Assembly: GCF_032118995.1 (NCBI RefSeq)
Contig: NC_092656.1
Coordinates: forward strand, 21,410,965-21,474,964
Source of the DNA: Asterias amurensis
Lineage: Eukaryota; Echinodermata; Asteroidea; Forcipulatida; Asteriidae
Reading direction: 5' to 3'
DNA: 64,000 nucleotides
Positions within the stretch are counted from its first letter, which is position 1. Each line of letters begins with the position of its first letter. The position numbers were made by a program, and so were the translations under genes. A model generated the notes under the pieces. That model made no database searches and had not been told where the DNA came from. It saw nothing but the letters and a program-made list of their open reading frames with translations. This document shows positions 17,402 through 29,800 of the stretch, in pieces.

Positions 17402-20400
17402 ATGGACCAAGATCGTCTTCACACCATCCCTGTAGTTCCCAACTCCTCGTCTGCACCAAATCAAGTCTACCCTACAAGCTTACACTTGGTCACCAGTCAA
17501 GTTCCTATGGCGGGTTACCACCACCAGACGCACCAGCAGGTCACTGTGATGTCCGATAATAATAAGGGTCAGGCAGCGACAACGATGCTCAACATACCCA
17601 TTGATTATAGCAGCCGTCCGGCCATTGTACACGTCCAGCCCTCCATGATGGCAGTGGACAGAGTGCTGAATTCACTCAGTGACCAGGACCAAACAAGCTC
17701 GGATCTGGAAGTCCAGTCTGTCATGTGTCCAGGTACATGTATATCTTCTTCTTCCTTTTTGAGTGTGCGCCTTCAAATGATCAAAGATTAACGCTCTGGC
17801 AGACATACCTGGGCAATGAGTGTGTACTGGGGTATTTTACATGCATTGTTGGTACACACAGCTTTATGTTCCATCAGAAGGACAAATCAAATAATGGTTA
17901 AGTTTCCAACTTAAAGACACAAGCGTCACAACCGGGACTCGAACCCACACTCTTCTGAAATGAAGCACCAGAGCTTGAACTCGGTGCTCTTAACTTTGCC
18001 ACGACACGCCACACCTCAAGTAAACTCTTGAATTCTCTTTAAGTCTGTTAAATCCACAGATGAGATCACCCATAGGAAGGAATGATTCTGCCTCAGAAAG
18101 GGTCTTAGCCAGACTCTACAATGTGCAAGAGGATAAGGGAGGCCCCCCCCCCAAAACCCCTTCCCCATACATAGTAGCATTGCCATTCGGCACAGAAAGC
18201 TCTTTATAGAAACCACTATACCAACCTGATCTCAGAATTGTATTATATAAGCAAACACCACCTTTCAACAGTTGAATAAACAATCAAAATTGTAGTACAC
18301 TGTCATAAAATCTTCCTCTTTTTTATTTCAGAGACGAGGAATTTGTTGCCGACCTTGAAGCAAGTTTGTCCGAGTAGATCATCATCATCCAGTAAATCGA
18401 GCAAGTCCAGTTATTCCCCAATGAGGGTAAGGATAATAAACATTTGTAGTATACAGGGTGTTTAAAAAAAAAGCTATACACATTTGAAATGGCTGCTGAT
18501 TAAAAAATATATGATTCTAGGGGAAAAGGTTTATATGTATGGATAGCTTATGGACTCGACTTTCATATGACACAAAACAACTGAAAATAATTAATGCTTG
18601 GGTGAGTCCTGCTCACTTTTGTACAGGGTATGAAAATTAGGTTTCCCAGGAATACGCCAATTTGTGAGAGGCAAGTCCTTTGGAGCTTACAAAATTCAAT
18701 CCAAGATGTCGGCTGCTTAATCTTCAGTGAGCAGTGCTCACCCAAGCACTAATTATTTTCTGACTTTTTGGTGTCATGAAAGTTGAGTCCATAAGCTATC
18801 CATACATACAAAACTTTTCCACCAGAATCATAGTTTTTTTATTCGGCAGCCATTTCAAAAGTGTATAGTGTTTTTTTTGAGAAACACGGTATGGCCAAAA
18901 CTCAAACTGATCTTTATTAAAAATTTGTTTTTTTATCTTGTTTTTTGTCTAAAGTTGCAGATAACAATGACAAACACCAAGCGAGGAAATATCCAGAGTG
19001 TCACGCCAACCAGTCTTTATAGTGAGTTTGGAAGCTACCTTTATTAGTTTCTGAGAAAATAGAATTAGCTGTTGCAAACTGCTTACTAACCCAACAAAAG
19101 GACAGGTGCAAAAACAAATAGTCAGTGGCATGATGATTCGTTTTGACCCTAGAAGAGTCTTGCTCAATGGCTTATAATGACAATGCAACAAAAAAATAAA
19201 CAGGTATACTGGCATACCTGGTATACTGGTGCAATAAAAGCAATCAAGTTGAAGTAGAAGATAGAGATGAAAACACACAGAGAATGCAGGGGACTATTGC
19301 TGGGGATGAACAGGAGGAGGGTAACAAACAGGGGGTTGGTGGAAGGGGCTTGTTTGACCACAGGACCACAGGACCATCTCCTCACCTGGAGTTAATGGGT
19401 ATATTGTGAAGATAGAGATGGTTCTTGTGATTGATTAATACTCTGATGGGGGTACATACTAGGTAGAGATTGTCGATCTGAGTGGTAGCAGCCTGTACGC
19501 CCATTTGGCTGGCGGTGCTGCATACTCCCAAGGAGCTGAGAGTGGTGCCAGGAAGGCCCAATGCAAGGAGCTGCTAGAGTGGTGCCAGAAAGGCCCAATG
19601 CAAGGAGCTGCTAGAGTGGTGCCAGGAAGGCCCAATGCAAGGAGCTGAGCATGGTGCCAGGAAGGCCCAATGCAAGGAGCTGAGAGTGGTGCCAGGAAGG
19701 CCCAATGCAAGGAGCTGCTAGAGTGGTGCCAGGAAGGCCCAATGCAAGGAGCTGAGCGTGGTGCCAGGAAGGCCCAATGCAAGGAGCTGAGAGTGGTGCC
19801 AGGAAGGCCCAATGCAAGGAGCTGCTAGAGTGGTGCCAGGAAGGCCCAATGCAAGGAGCTGCTAGAGTGGTGCCAGGGAGGCCCAATGCATTGAGCTGAG
19901 AGTGGTGCCAGGAAGGCCCAATGCAAGGAGCTGAGAGTGGTGCCAGGAAGGCCAAATGAAAACCTCAGTAAAATAAATACTATTTTTTTATATCCAAAAC
20001 CTACTCAGATCTGTCAGTCCATCAGCTTGCAGCCCAAGGCGAGATAGCCACCATGGATGAGAAACTCCAAGAAGAATGCGAGTTGAACGAGTCCGATCCG
20101 TTGGGCCGTACCCCGCTGATGTGGGCATGTGCTCACCGGCAGACAGATATTGTCAAGTATCTCTTGGGCAACGAGGCGGACGTGATGCGGGAGAGTGATG
20201 AGGGGGAGACGGCTCTGGCATACGCAAGCAGCTCTGGGTGTCTGGAGATTGTCCGTTTATTGCTGGAAGATGGAGCAGATGTCAACAAACTTGATATGGT
20301 AAAAAGCTTGTATACATGTATTTGTCTTTTGCTTTTTCATCTGACATATCGTTAAAGTTTCTTGTTTCAGTTTAGCATTTAACTAATTTGTACACCGGCT

Positions 20401-21409
20401 GAATATATCTGTGTCTTTGCAAACCCATCAATAAGTGTTTGGGATTCTTTTACATGCACTGCCTAGTTCATGGAGCCTAACAGCCAAAGGAAATGGGGTT
20501 TAGGCAAGTATCGTTCTCAGGGCCCAAAGTACCACAACCGGGACCCACATTCGATTAGAAACACCAGAGCTTGAGGTCCAGTGCTCTTAGCACTGAATAT
20601 ATTTGTGTCTCTGTAAGCCCATCGGTATTTTTAAAGCGAACTATCGGCTGTGTTAACAAGATTTAGGAGTTTTCTCTCAAGATCCCGAGGGGTTGAAGTG
20701 AATGATGAAAAAATACACAAATCAGAGCGTGTTAGAAACACTGCAGTTGGCGGATCACAATCTGATATTTCTAAACGACTATCTTGAATTTGATTGATGT
20801 TTAAGAATGAGGGAACGCCATTGCTGTACGCAGTCTACAATAACCATCCACTGTGTGCCCGCCTGCTGCTAGAAGCCGGTGCTGACCTGACCGTACAAAC
20901 TGAAGGGGGACATTCACCGCTGAGTCTGGCTGTTGCTCTAGGTTACAGAGAAGGTAATAATTGTTTGATTTTTCTGGTAATAAAACTAAGGATGCCTCCT
21001 AAGAGAACTTAAAGGCAGTGGACACTATTGGTATTTACTCAAAATAATTGTTAGCATAAAAACTTACTTGGTAACGAGCAATGGAGAGCTGTTGATAGTA
21101 TAAAACCCTGTGAGAAACGGCTCTCTCTGAAGTAACATAATTTTTGGAAAGAGATCATTTCTCACTCAAATATTAAAGAATACTTCAGGTCTAAAGACTT
21201 GAAAATGCATCTGAAATCTTCCTTTTTTAGTGGCGGTGGGACCCTGTACTGTTTTTACTTTTAGGAACATATGTGTGCAAAAAAACTATTACGTATTTGT
21301 CCAGCGGCAGTGATCAAAGTGTCTCATACATCTTTCATCTTTCGTTTCCTTTCCAGTACAACTTGCCATTGAGAAACACATGATACAACTTCTTCAAAGC
21401 TGCACATGA
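17402..21409 (+). CDS. ANKRA2: ANKRA2/RFXANK-type ankyrin-repeat protein
   Basis: Six coding exons: 17402-17732, 18332-18426, 18961-19021, 20009-20298, 20806-20953, 21357-21409, giving 325 residues (vertebrate ANKRA2 is about 313). Phases close throughout. The N-terminus is low-complexity (Gln/Ser-rich). Matches to ANKRA2 are SDLEVQSV near residue 100, a Ser-rich segment, TNTKRGN..TPTSLYNLSVHQLAAQGE, then four or so ankyrin repeats (GRTPLMWACAHRQTDIVKYL, GETALAYASSSGCLEIVRLL, NEGTPLLYAVYNNHPLCARL, GHSPLSLAVALGY) and the closing helix REVQLAIEKHMIQLLQ. ANKRA2/RFXANK ankyrin domains bind PxLPxI-type peptides (HDAC4/5, megalin, RFX5); whether that holds here is inference. The start has a strong context (AAAGCCATGG) and is preceded by a 5-codon uORF at 17362-17379. 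Vertebrates have ANKRA2 and RFXANK as paralogues; this gene may predate the split. Confidence 0.92.
17825..18012 (-). repeat. tRNA-derived SINE-like repeat, copy b
   Basis: It contains GACACAAGCGTCACAACCGG then GACTCGAACCCACACTCTTC, which on the minus strand gives a B box GGGTTCGAGTCC, and ends with GCCACGACACGCCACACCTC. It lies in ANKRA2 intron 1. Confidence 0.65.
18455..18892. repeat. Inverted-repeat transposon (MITE) in ANKRA2 intron 2
   Basis: The left end CAGGGTGTTTAAAAAAAAAG..CTATACACATTTGAAATGGC pairs with the right end GCCATTTCAAAAGTGTATAG..TTTTTTTTGAGAAACACG. The inner arms also match (TAGCTTATGGACTCGACTTT / AAGTTGAGTCCATAAGCTAT; TGCTTGGGTGAG / CTCACCCAAGCA). A CAGGGTG...AAAA terminus next to TA resembles Tc1/mariner-type ends, but no transposase is present. 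Confidence 0.8.
19534..19955. repeat. Minisatellite of alternating 35- and 37-bp units in ANKRA2 intron 3
   Basis: About 12 head-to-tail units run from 19534. Each reads GAGCTG(AGAG or CTAGAG)TGGTGCCAGG then AAGGCCCAATGCAAG. Short units (35 bp) have GAGCTGAGAGTGG or close variants; long units (37 bp) have GAGCTGCTAGAGTGG. The order by my reading is S L L S S L S S L L S then a partial S. It is open on the minus strand only because the repeat lacks stops; the unit length is not a multiple of three. Confidence 0.95.
20440..20600 (-). repeat. tRNA-derived SINE-like repeat, copy c (decayed)
   Basis: It has the same block order as 17825-18012 (TTTACATGCACTG.., GGGTTTAGGCAAG.., CACAACCGGGACCCACATTC, ACACCAGAGCTTGAGGTCCA). 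It lies in ANKRA2 intron 4. Confidence 0.55.
21009..21190 (+). repeat. GGCAGTGGACACTATTGG MITE, one-ended copy
   Basis: It begins TTAAAGGCAGTGGACACTAT and keeps GTAACGAGCAATGGAGAGCT and GAGAAACGGCTCTCTCTGAA. The distal half is missing. It lies in ANKRA2 intron 5. Confidence 0.8.
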
Positions 21410-21661
21410 TGTAGATGCTACCCCTTGGACAGCAAGTATCCCACCCCTTACACATACCAAGCCCCACCCAGTAACAGTTGACCCCTTTTTTATCATCCCA
21501 AATTGTCCATATAATCCATCCACTGCTTTTTGCCTGAGTGACATTGTACATTTGTAAAAGGCTCAAACACATCAAGTCAACAAAAAGACACCGAGACGAA
21601 AGGTCCATGTTTTTCCACAGTTGAAACTGTTTCCCCCATTTGTCCACAGTTAGAAACTGCA

Positions 21662-21667
21662 AATAAA
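21662..21667 (+). terminator. Likely ANKRA2 polyadenylation signal
   Basis: It is the first AATAAA after the stop codon, 253 bases downstream. Later AATAAA hexamers (for example about 22456 and 24110) are alternatives. Confidence 0.5.
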
Positions 21668-23152
21668 AATGGCCTTGCCCTCTCAAAAAATGAAATTCAG
21701 GGATGCAGTTATTGAGCCAGATGTTACACTCCTGGAGGGCGTTTTGGCGACCCCAACCAATTGGTCATTGGTTGAGCGTTTTCACTTGTCACGGTTGAGC
21801 GCGGTGACGATGCTGTTCAGACCAATCGGTAACCGACTTGTGGACTCTGTTGGGCTTTGGTTGGGGTTGCCAAAACGCACTCTTGAAGCCACCAGGTGCC
21901 CTGTGCTTTTGCTGTGGTGCCCTCTGCAAGATTCCAATACCAACTGACATTTTTCCCCAAAATTGTCCCTTACCATAGGAAACTTGTTGAGCCCCTTCAA
22001 GAACAAAGTTCAAGGCTTGATAAAGTGTCATGTCAGGGTCTCAAACCCACACTCTGATGATTTGGCTATCGGTGATTTGAATCTGCTGAATTTGGTGAAT
22101 TGAACCGCACATTGGTCATAACAAAGCAATTTTCGTTCACAAAGCATTTTATATTGCTTTAAGAGGTTGTTGCTAACCAGTGACATGACACTTGTTGTGA
22201 AATCAAATAGTAGAAGGGTAAACCAAGGTATCCGAATAAGCATGAATGATTTTATGAGGTGAAATGCAATATTGACAGTGTGTGGCATTAATATATAATA
22301 GCGCGGACAGAGTTAACAAAAAAGGCCTTGTATTTTTCCTATCTGATTTTCCCTTTTGTTTGCCCTCAGAAAAAAACAGCAAAGTTGTTTTTAAGTAGCA
22401 TGACAAGTCTTTAGAACCCTTTCCCATATGCACATACAGGTCTGCCCTTGTACTAAATAAAGTATTCCTACGTTTTTTTCAAGGGCAAAATGTTATCCTT
22501 AAAAAAAACTATTCACTCAATTGGAGATCCCTGAATTAAAACAGCAACTATTTCCTCAATAGTGGTGACCCTTCATTAACCTTATACAACCCTTATTTGA
22601 CCTTAGACAGTTTCTTTAGCTCACCACATCTTTTAGGATCAAATGAAAGCAGACCTTGTTTGGATAAAATATTTTACAGACTTTGGTAAACTAAATTTTA
22701 ATTTATCAGTTTCTTTCCCTTAGAATATAGCAATTTTGTGTCAAGTATTATGTGCAACCCTTTGTGAAAATGTATAGTTAGAATTTGTTTATATATTAGT
22801 GTAACCTTTTTGATAAGCAATCTCCTGTTGAAGGGTCAAGTTGGTCTTTGGAGTTCTAGGATTGAGGAAACTTGTGTACGTTTAACAGTAATTATATTAT
22901 TTGATATACACATTCATGTAAAGGTTTTGTAATATTTTGCTCTCGTTTAGTTACATTATGAAGTATTAATGTTCTTTTTGTTTGTTATATAAGCAAAAAA
23001 TGAATTCCAGGTTTGTTTTGATCTGTGTTGGACATCAGGTAAGATTGTGTTTTACTGAAGATTGCCAATGGCAGTGAAGTTGCAATAAGCCTAGTGTGTT
23101 TGATTGAATAACGTGTGGTACAAGTTTACTGCTTAAATTTTAATTTGTCTGT

Positions 23153-23312
23153 CTATAGACCTTATGCATTGACGTCATCCAGCCGCCATTTTTTAGGTCA
23201 AACGGTGACAAAACAATCGAAACGCACATAGATTGGCCAATGAACAACCTCCTTTTGACCTCAAGGCGAGGGCGCCGTACTGAAATGACGTCATGTGCAT
23301 AAGGTTTATAGA
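23153..23312. repeat. Foldback MITE with TATAGACCTTATGCA ends
   Basis: The left end TATAGACCTTATGCATTGAC then GTCAT pairs with the right end ATGACGTCATGTGCATAAGG then TTTATAG. It is about 160 bp and non-coding. Confidence 0.75.
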
Positions 23313-23337
23313 GTTGCTACATGTATGTCAAATGTTC

Positions 23338-23600
23338 AGGGGCAAGCTTTTGTATAGCAACCTCCAGATGAGCAAACCATGGTGCCATTGTGCCATACAC
23401 ATCCATTCAAAATGTTGTATGGGTTTTCGCTGTCTCTTCCATCACTACACAAAAGCCTGCCCCTAAACATGTGATATAGCAACTGTGTCTATAGTCTGAG
23501 GATTTCAAAGTTAAGCAGTAACTTGTGACTGAGTGAGTCATTCTACCAGACATTATTCAAATGCAACTCGCACATCGGCTTATTGATTTTAAATTAGTGC
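23338..23600 (+). repeat. Dispersed repeat shared with 45775-46040
   Basis: Shared blocks are GCAACCTCCAGATGAGCAAA, CATCCATTCAAAAT, AAAAGCCTGCCCC-like, GTCATTCTACCAGA and GGCTTATTGA. The two copies lie at unrelated loci, one of them in a SPAG8 intron, so this is an interspersed element. Confidence 0.65.
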
Positions 23601-24317
23601 TTTCCTAGTTTTAAAAAAGTGTAGGCTTGAAATGCCTTCTTTTTGTTTTTTCTTCAGAAGGGCATTCCAGGATGTAAGGTTTAATGAACGATATTCGGTG
23701 AAGAGCAATTGTAAAAGAAAAAGTTATTTTTGATGTGTGTTTTAATCTGGGATTTTTATTTTAAAAGGTTTTTTTTTCTCTTTTTTTGTGAACAAAGAAC
23801 AATTATTTAAAGTTGGACTTGAATCTGCTACCTGTGGTTTAACATACCTGCGCTCTACCAAGTGAGCTATCTAGCTGTAATGACAACAGCTTTCCTTTTT
23901 TGCCTCCATGTTTGTGTTGAGGTCCCTGTACCAGAGAGTAACTAGGAAGGTGGGCTTGAAACCTAAGCGAATAATTCTCAGGATTTTGCTTGTATTTTGT
24001 GGATTGTTGTGTCGGTATCCATAATTTTAAAAAGATACAAACAATGTTAGTGTTGTTTGCGTAAAATAAAAATTCTGTATTTTATTAAGAAAAAGTGTAG
24101 AACAATCCAATAAACAAGTTGTACAATAAAAATTAATGTAGATTTGCAGAAAAGACCATGTCTACAATAGTCTCCTAGAAGTATGCATAGTTATTAGAAG
24201 AACGAGCGGAAAACCATTCATATCCATAACAGATTAGACACCCGATTCTATTTGTACCTCTTAATTATACTTCTGTTCTGTTTATTTTACGTTTTTATTT
24301 ATGTATTTATTTATCTA

Positions 24318-24694
24318 TGTAAGATGCTATGTCAGATTTTTGGCCCCAAACATTAAAAAATATTTTTTTTTGAGTGAATAGTATTTCAAAGAGTATTACC
24401 CGCTCTAACGAAAACAAGTTTAACGTTTACTTTTAATGGTCAGGAACCATGACAAAAATTTAAAACGTTTCTTATAAAACACAATAGAATTGGTCACGTG
24501 ATATTTTGTCGGGATCCGACAAAAACTAATTTTGAGCACTTTATTTCACTGCTTCTAATAATTGGCAGACTTTTTCGGGCAATGACTCAAATGAAAGCTT
24601 GTAACTTTCTGGACCCCCATCAAAATACCTATTGAATTTTAAATCAAAATTTTTGGATCAAATCAGCCAAAAATCTGACATAGCATCTTTATTT
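24318..24694. repeat. Inverted-repeat element, AAGATGCTATGTCAGATTTTTGG ends
   Basis: AAGATGCTATGTCAGATTTT..TGG at the left and CCAAAAATCTGACATAGCAT..CTT at the right are exact inverses over about 23 bp. Flanks are TTATTTA-rich on both sides, consistent with insertion into an AT-rich target. Confidence 0.85.
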
Positions 24695-26580
24695 ATTTAT
24701 TTATTTGTTATTTATTTGGGGTTTTGGGGTTTTTTTCCCGTTATTTACTTATTTATTTATTTTGAAGTTGTGCGAAGGTCATTAGCTGATTTTGTGTGTC
24801 CTTAATCCAGTTTTCAATGGAAATAATATTTTAAAAACAACAAAAAGTTGGTGCTGATATTCGTTACCTTTTGGAGACCAAGGACAAAATAATAAAATAC
24901 AACAAAAGGACTCCATAGGGACACTCTAAAGACCAGGGTGCTCCACAAGTATTGTGTGTACAAAGTCTATGGGAACATCTTAAGTACAGGAACAATGGAA
25001 AGAACAAAAGATGTCTCCACACGGATGCATATTTCAGGCTTTGGAAACTCCTTAATTTGCTGGAAGAGCATTGATAAAGAACTGCTTCATTTGAGGCATT
25101 GTTTTGTTTCTTCAGCACACAGATTACACTATGAACAGTCAAAATCAAAATTTGGGGAAACAAGTTTTGTTATTGTTTTATTGTTATACTGAATAACCCT
25201 TAAGTTGTTCAATATTTTCATTGGAAGAATAGGTAGGTAAGTTTGCTTTGTATTAACTTTCAAAATAAACCTTGTTGTTGAATAATTAAGTATAAGCAAA
25301 CCAGGGGCCAAAGTTACGGCTAAGAGAATTAACTGTTTTGTAATCAGAAATATTTGAAAGTAGTTGGTAGTGAATTGTTTTTAATAATGTACATATTGTG
25401 AGAGTAGGCTTTTGTTGTTTGTAAATACATGAAGATAACAATAGCTGAAATAAAGTATATATTTATTTTGAATGAAAAAGGTTTGCGTTGTCATTGTTTT
25501 ATTGTCTTCTGAAGAGTCATAATAAAAGGAGAATGTTAAAGCCCAACTTTGTACTGATTTCACCCTGAACATAAATTAAAACCCAAATAGCCCTTTCCAA
25601 TTGCTCAGAAAATGTGTTGACTATTCATAACATTAGATGGTTTCAAACAGTTAATTTCCAAACAATTTTTCAATTGGGCAAAAGGGTCGATCCAACCCTC
25701 GCCACTCTACCCCTCCCAAAAAGTCCAAAAAGACACCAAAACAAAAAAATTATATAAATTATGTTAAACTAATTGAAAGTTTACTAGTTTATAATAAAAA
25801 CGAAAAAGTTTATAAAGTTAATTACCAAAAAATAATCAATTAGACAACATCAACAGTATGAATTGCAAAAGACAATGAATTTGATGTTATAAATACCAAT
25901 TTAGTTTGCCATCGGTGCAATTTTTATACAACTGATGATGTTACACAACTTGTGTGATTGGTCCAAAGCTTGGACAAGACTTTAACATTTAAATTGTAAC
26001 CCTCCGGAGAACGTTTTGTTTTCTTCGTTTGGCTATCAGCATGTGTTTTTAACAGAACCACGAAGAAATGCCAGATCACATTATTATGAACAACTTGATA
26101 GACAACTTTTTTTTAATCGGGAGCCATACGATATGCAATGGAATGGGACTACGAAAGGATAAGAATTTTTAAAATATTTTTTGAGAGAGTTATGCAATAA
26201 AAAAAAATTGTACGTTTTTCTTGCCCAATGCTCTTAAGAGGGAAATTCCTTCATCCATCCCAATAATAATAAAGCGCATCTTTTTGGGGACTTTTAAACA
26301 ACGCCCTCTTTCGTTTCTCTATACATAGTGGCATTGATTTGCATCGGACGATCGCTTTCCTCAACTAAAAAGCACAAAAAACACAAAAGAAGCACCAGCT
26401 GATACAGAATAATGATGAATAAAAAAACCTTGTCTGGACCTCAATGAACTACGTAATACGCTATTTACAGAGCGTCACCTTTTGTCACACAGGTCACAGT
26501 TACCACATCCCTACTCATGAAATGGAAGCTCCCTGCCGTATCCAGGGCGTTGCATTCTCGCACCTGTGTTGATGCAAGAT

Positions 26581-26660
26581 ATTGACCAATGAACGATCGC
26601 GGCCAACATTGACCTGACGAATCACGTTCCTCCCGCGGTTGTTTCGAAAGGTATTTAGTG
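26581..26660 (+). promoter_or_regulatory. Cyclin B proximal promoter candidate
   Basis: A CCAAT box lies at 26586-26590 with CpG-rich sequence following and a TTTCGAAA block near 26642. CCAAT boxes bound by NF-Y with a nearby CHR-type TTTGAA/TTCGAA element are typical of G2/M promoters. The assignment is by family knowledge and position, about 270 bp before the ATG. Confidence 0.4.
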
Positions 26661-26854
26661 CGCAGCGAATCTAGATTTCATTTGCACACAAACACACGAC
26701 GTCGAGTTATCAGCATTTTATACGAAACGTGTTTACAGATTTAAAGCCCAGCAATCCTGAAATATTTTGTCAACTATAACGGCTTTTATTTAGAATTAAC
26801 TGAGGAAAGGTTTCTGCTCTTTTCTGTTTTGAAGAAGCATAGCATTTTGCTGAA

Positions 26855-29800
26855 ATGTCTCTGAGAGTGAGAGGAAACACGGTAAGTATTTTGGGGTCTT
26901 CGAACGAAAAATGTATGTCGTCATCCATTGCATTTGCATTGAAACCAGTGACCATGCTTTCAAGAGATTAAATAAATTATTTTTAATGTTGAAGTTTGTC
27001 TGGTGAACCTTTTCTTGTCTCCCCATATGGACTTGTTTTTGTTGATCATGGTACGATTGTGTATTACTGTTAACTCATTGTAACTTATTGCTATTTATTA
27101 AGGACATAAATACAACCCTTTTGAATTTGTTTACTTTTTCTTTTTTTTTTCTCTTTTTTTACACAACAAATTAATACAAATTTTGTCACAAATGTTAAGT
27201 TTGCCATGATAAGAACCTTTTCTTTTGTCTCCTCGTTTTTAAATAGTTTTGTAAGCAGTTAACTGTTTGAAATCAAATTATTCTGTCATCAAAAGTTGGA
27301 ACTGGATTTCGTTTAGTGAATTTTTCATCAAATATAAATAAAATAGTTCATAAATAAAATATTTATTTAAAATTGGCGTGTTCTTGTTCCATTTCAAGAC
27401 TCCAACCATGCCAGTGAACATTTTGTACCACAAATACAGTCGTTTGACCAGTTCTGGATCACTTTTTGAATTCACATTGTTTTTTGTTGCAATCTCTTTG
27501 ATATTTTAAACAAAAAAGTTTATCAGTTTACCTAAACATGACATAAAACTCACCAAGTATTCACTGACAAAAAAGATTAGTTCTTTTGAAGAGGCTTTAA
27601 GAAAAGTATTGTCACCTGTTTGACCAGTTCAGGATCAGTTGAATCTATTCTGAATCAGTAGAGTGCCCTTTATTGCAAACCCATACTCCCATTCAAAAAA
27701 CTGTCTCTCAAGGACACAAAACTTCAGAGGTGTGTTGGCATGGACTTGGACTTCCTTTCTTTAGTGAATGTCATGCAAGTGTCTTCAATAGCAGCGCAAA
27801 AACCCAGTGACAAAACCACAAAACAACAGCAAAGGCAAATGAAAATGTGAAGCGAACCTAAAAAGCATTATCGACCCCTCCAAGTTTAAATTTCTCAAAA
27901 AAAAAAAAATCTAAAAGAATTTGTTGAAGTAATGTTTCTCAAAATCATCTGAATAAACTTTCTACTGCAGTAGTATGATTTTACCATACTTAGTAAGTTA
28001 GTGCGGCACCATTTGACGCAATGAGATGTTGAGTGATCCCCAACTGGTCAAGGGTAAGTTGCCCCCCTAAAGAAGATTTTGGTAACTTCGTCTCCTCAAA
28101 AAAACAAGATGTCTGCACAGTATTTACAGGAATGTTTTTTAACACATTTTTATCATTTTACATAAATATTTTTTGCCCCGGCACTCCAATTCTAAAGGTA
28201 AGAAGTTTTAACAGTGTTTTTCAACCAACATTTTTAAACAAAAAAATGATAAATTTCGCAGACAACCTTCAGGAAAACAGCCATAATTTATTTGCTGATG
28301 ATGTTTGGCACCTTATTTTGGGTTTGTTGGTTTAATGGGTGTTAATCTTCACATTTATCAACAGAAATTGGTAATAATGAGAAGTGATATAACTATTTGG
28401 TTATTGCAAAGTTGAAGTGATCCCGAACTGGTCAATGATCCCGAACCGGTCAAATGACTGTATTTAAATTGTACACCACCAAAACGGGCCGAATTCCACG
28501 TATTTATAGTGAAATTCCTTGCAAAACCCGCAAAACCTCCCTTTCTAAGAAAACGCCCTCTTGGAAATTAATTTTTAAATTAATTTTTTTTCTTCTAGTA
28601 TTTAATTTATGAACGAGTTAAGTTTGTTGTGTAGGAAATAATAACAATTTAGGAAAAATAAAGCAGATATAGCTGGTCTAATTGTACTTTTTTGTAGTCT
28701 AAAAAAAGACGCTTTTTAATCTTTTGCAAATCGTTTTCTTTATTCAGAATCTTCTTGGCAATGCCAAATTGGGCCTGTTGAATGGCGAGAATGTCGACTC
28801 TAGGATCATGGGCAAGATGGCCACCAGAGCATCCTCAAAAGGAGTCAAGTCGACCCTAGGCACAAGAGGGGCCCTAGAGAACATCAGTAATGTGGCACGC
28901 AACAACTTGCAAGCAGGAGCTAAAAAGGTATCGCCAAATGTCTTATAAATTGATTCCAACTGCGATAGATAACGATGTTTCCTAAAATAAAATAACAATG
29001 ACAGCAAGTTAAAATTAAAAATTTGACCTTTTGGCGATGATCAATTTGTAAATAAAACTCATAGCAAAAAAATATGGAAATATTTTCCTGTTTTGTTAAC
29101 TTGTTTGTTTTGACAAGACAGACAGAAACAACAGATGAACAATTAATAATTGACTCATTTGCAATCATCACTTTTTAAAAACAATAGCCAGCAGTGGAAA
29201 TATTGTTTCCTCCTTTTTTATACTAACCTTTCTTTTGTGACTTTTTTTTTTAGGAGTTGGTAAAACCCAAACGAGGGATGACTAAATCAAAGGCTACCAG
29301 TTCACTGCAGTCTGTCATGGGGCTCAATGTTGAACCAATGGAACAGGTGAGGAGAACAACTTTTCAGCAACAAGTTTACATATGAACCAGTCTACAATTT
29401 CCCTCGTATAGCCAAGCAAAATGAACCGGAATATCATGATTTGCTACTCAATGTTGGCATTCAGTGTGCACAAAACAAGTTTGGTCTAATTATTTTGCAG
29501 CTGGATGAAATCGTTGAACACAGGCTGATTTTAAACATGGCATAATGTTCAAAATATGCAAATATTAAACAAGGTTTTGTTCCCTCTTGTCTCCAGGTCA
29601 AACCACCACAGTCACCAGAGCCCATGGATATGAGCGATATCAATACTGCGTTGGAAGCATTCTCACAGAACCTCTTGGAAGGAGTGGAAGACATTGACAA
29701 GAATGACTTTGACAACCCACAGCTCTGCAGCGAGTTTGTTAACGACATCTATCACTACATGAGAAAACTTGAGGTATATTCCCCAACATTTTGTAGAATT

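Larger units (their letters stand above)
21668..26580. other. Spacer between ANKRA2 and cyclin B
   Basis: I see no gene. It contains a small foldback (23153-23312), a dispersed repeat (23338-23600) shared with 45775-46040, a reversed tRNA-derived SINE head (about 23830-23885), an inverted-repeat element (24318-24694), TTTATTTA-type AT-rich runs near 24290 and 24690, and otherwise unremarkable AT-rich DNA. Part may be alternative 3'UTR of ANKRA2. Confidence 0.5.

Noticed and set aside
19459-19955. Long open frames on the minus strand reading repeated IGPSWHH-type peptides
   Set aside because: They are produced by the stop-free 35/37-bp minisatellite; the unit is not a multiple of three and there is no start, splice or family support.
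23160-23312. CRE palindrome pair TGACGTCA as a promoter
   Set aside because: The two TGACGTCAT copies are the arms of a small foldback transposon rather than independent regulatory sites.
27443-28458. CRISPR-like array
   Set aside because: There are only five copies, in two orientations and with irregular spacing, inside an intron of an animal gene.
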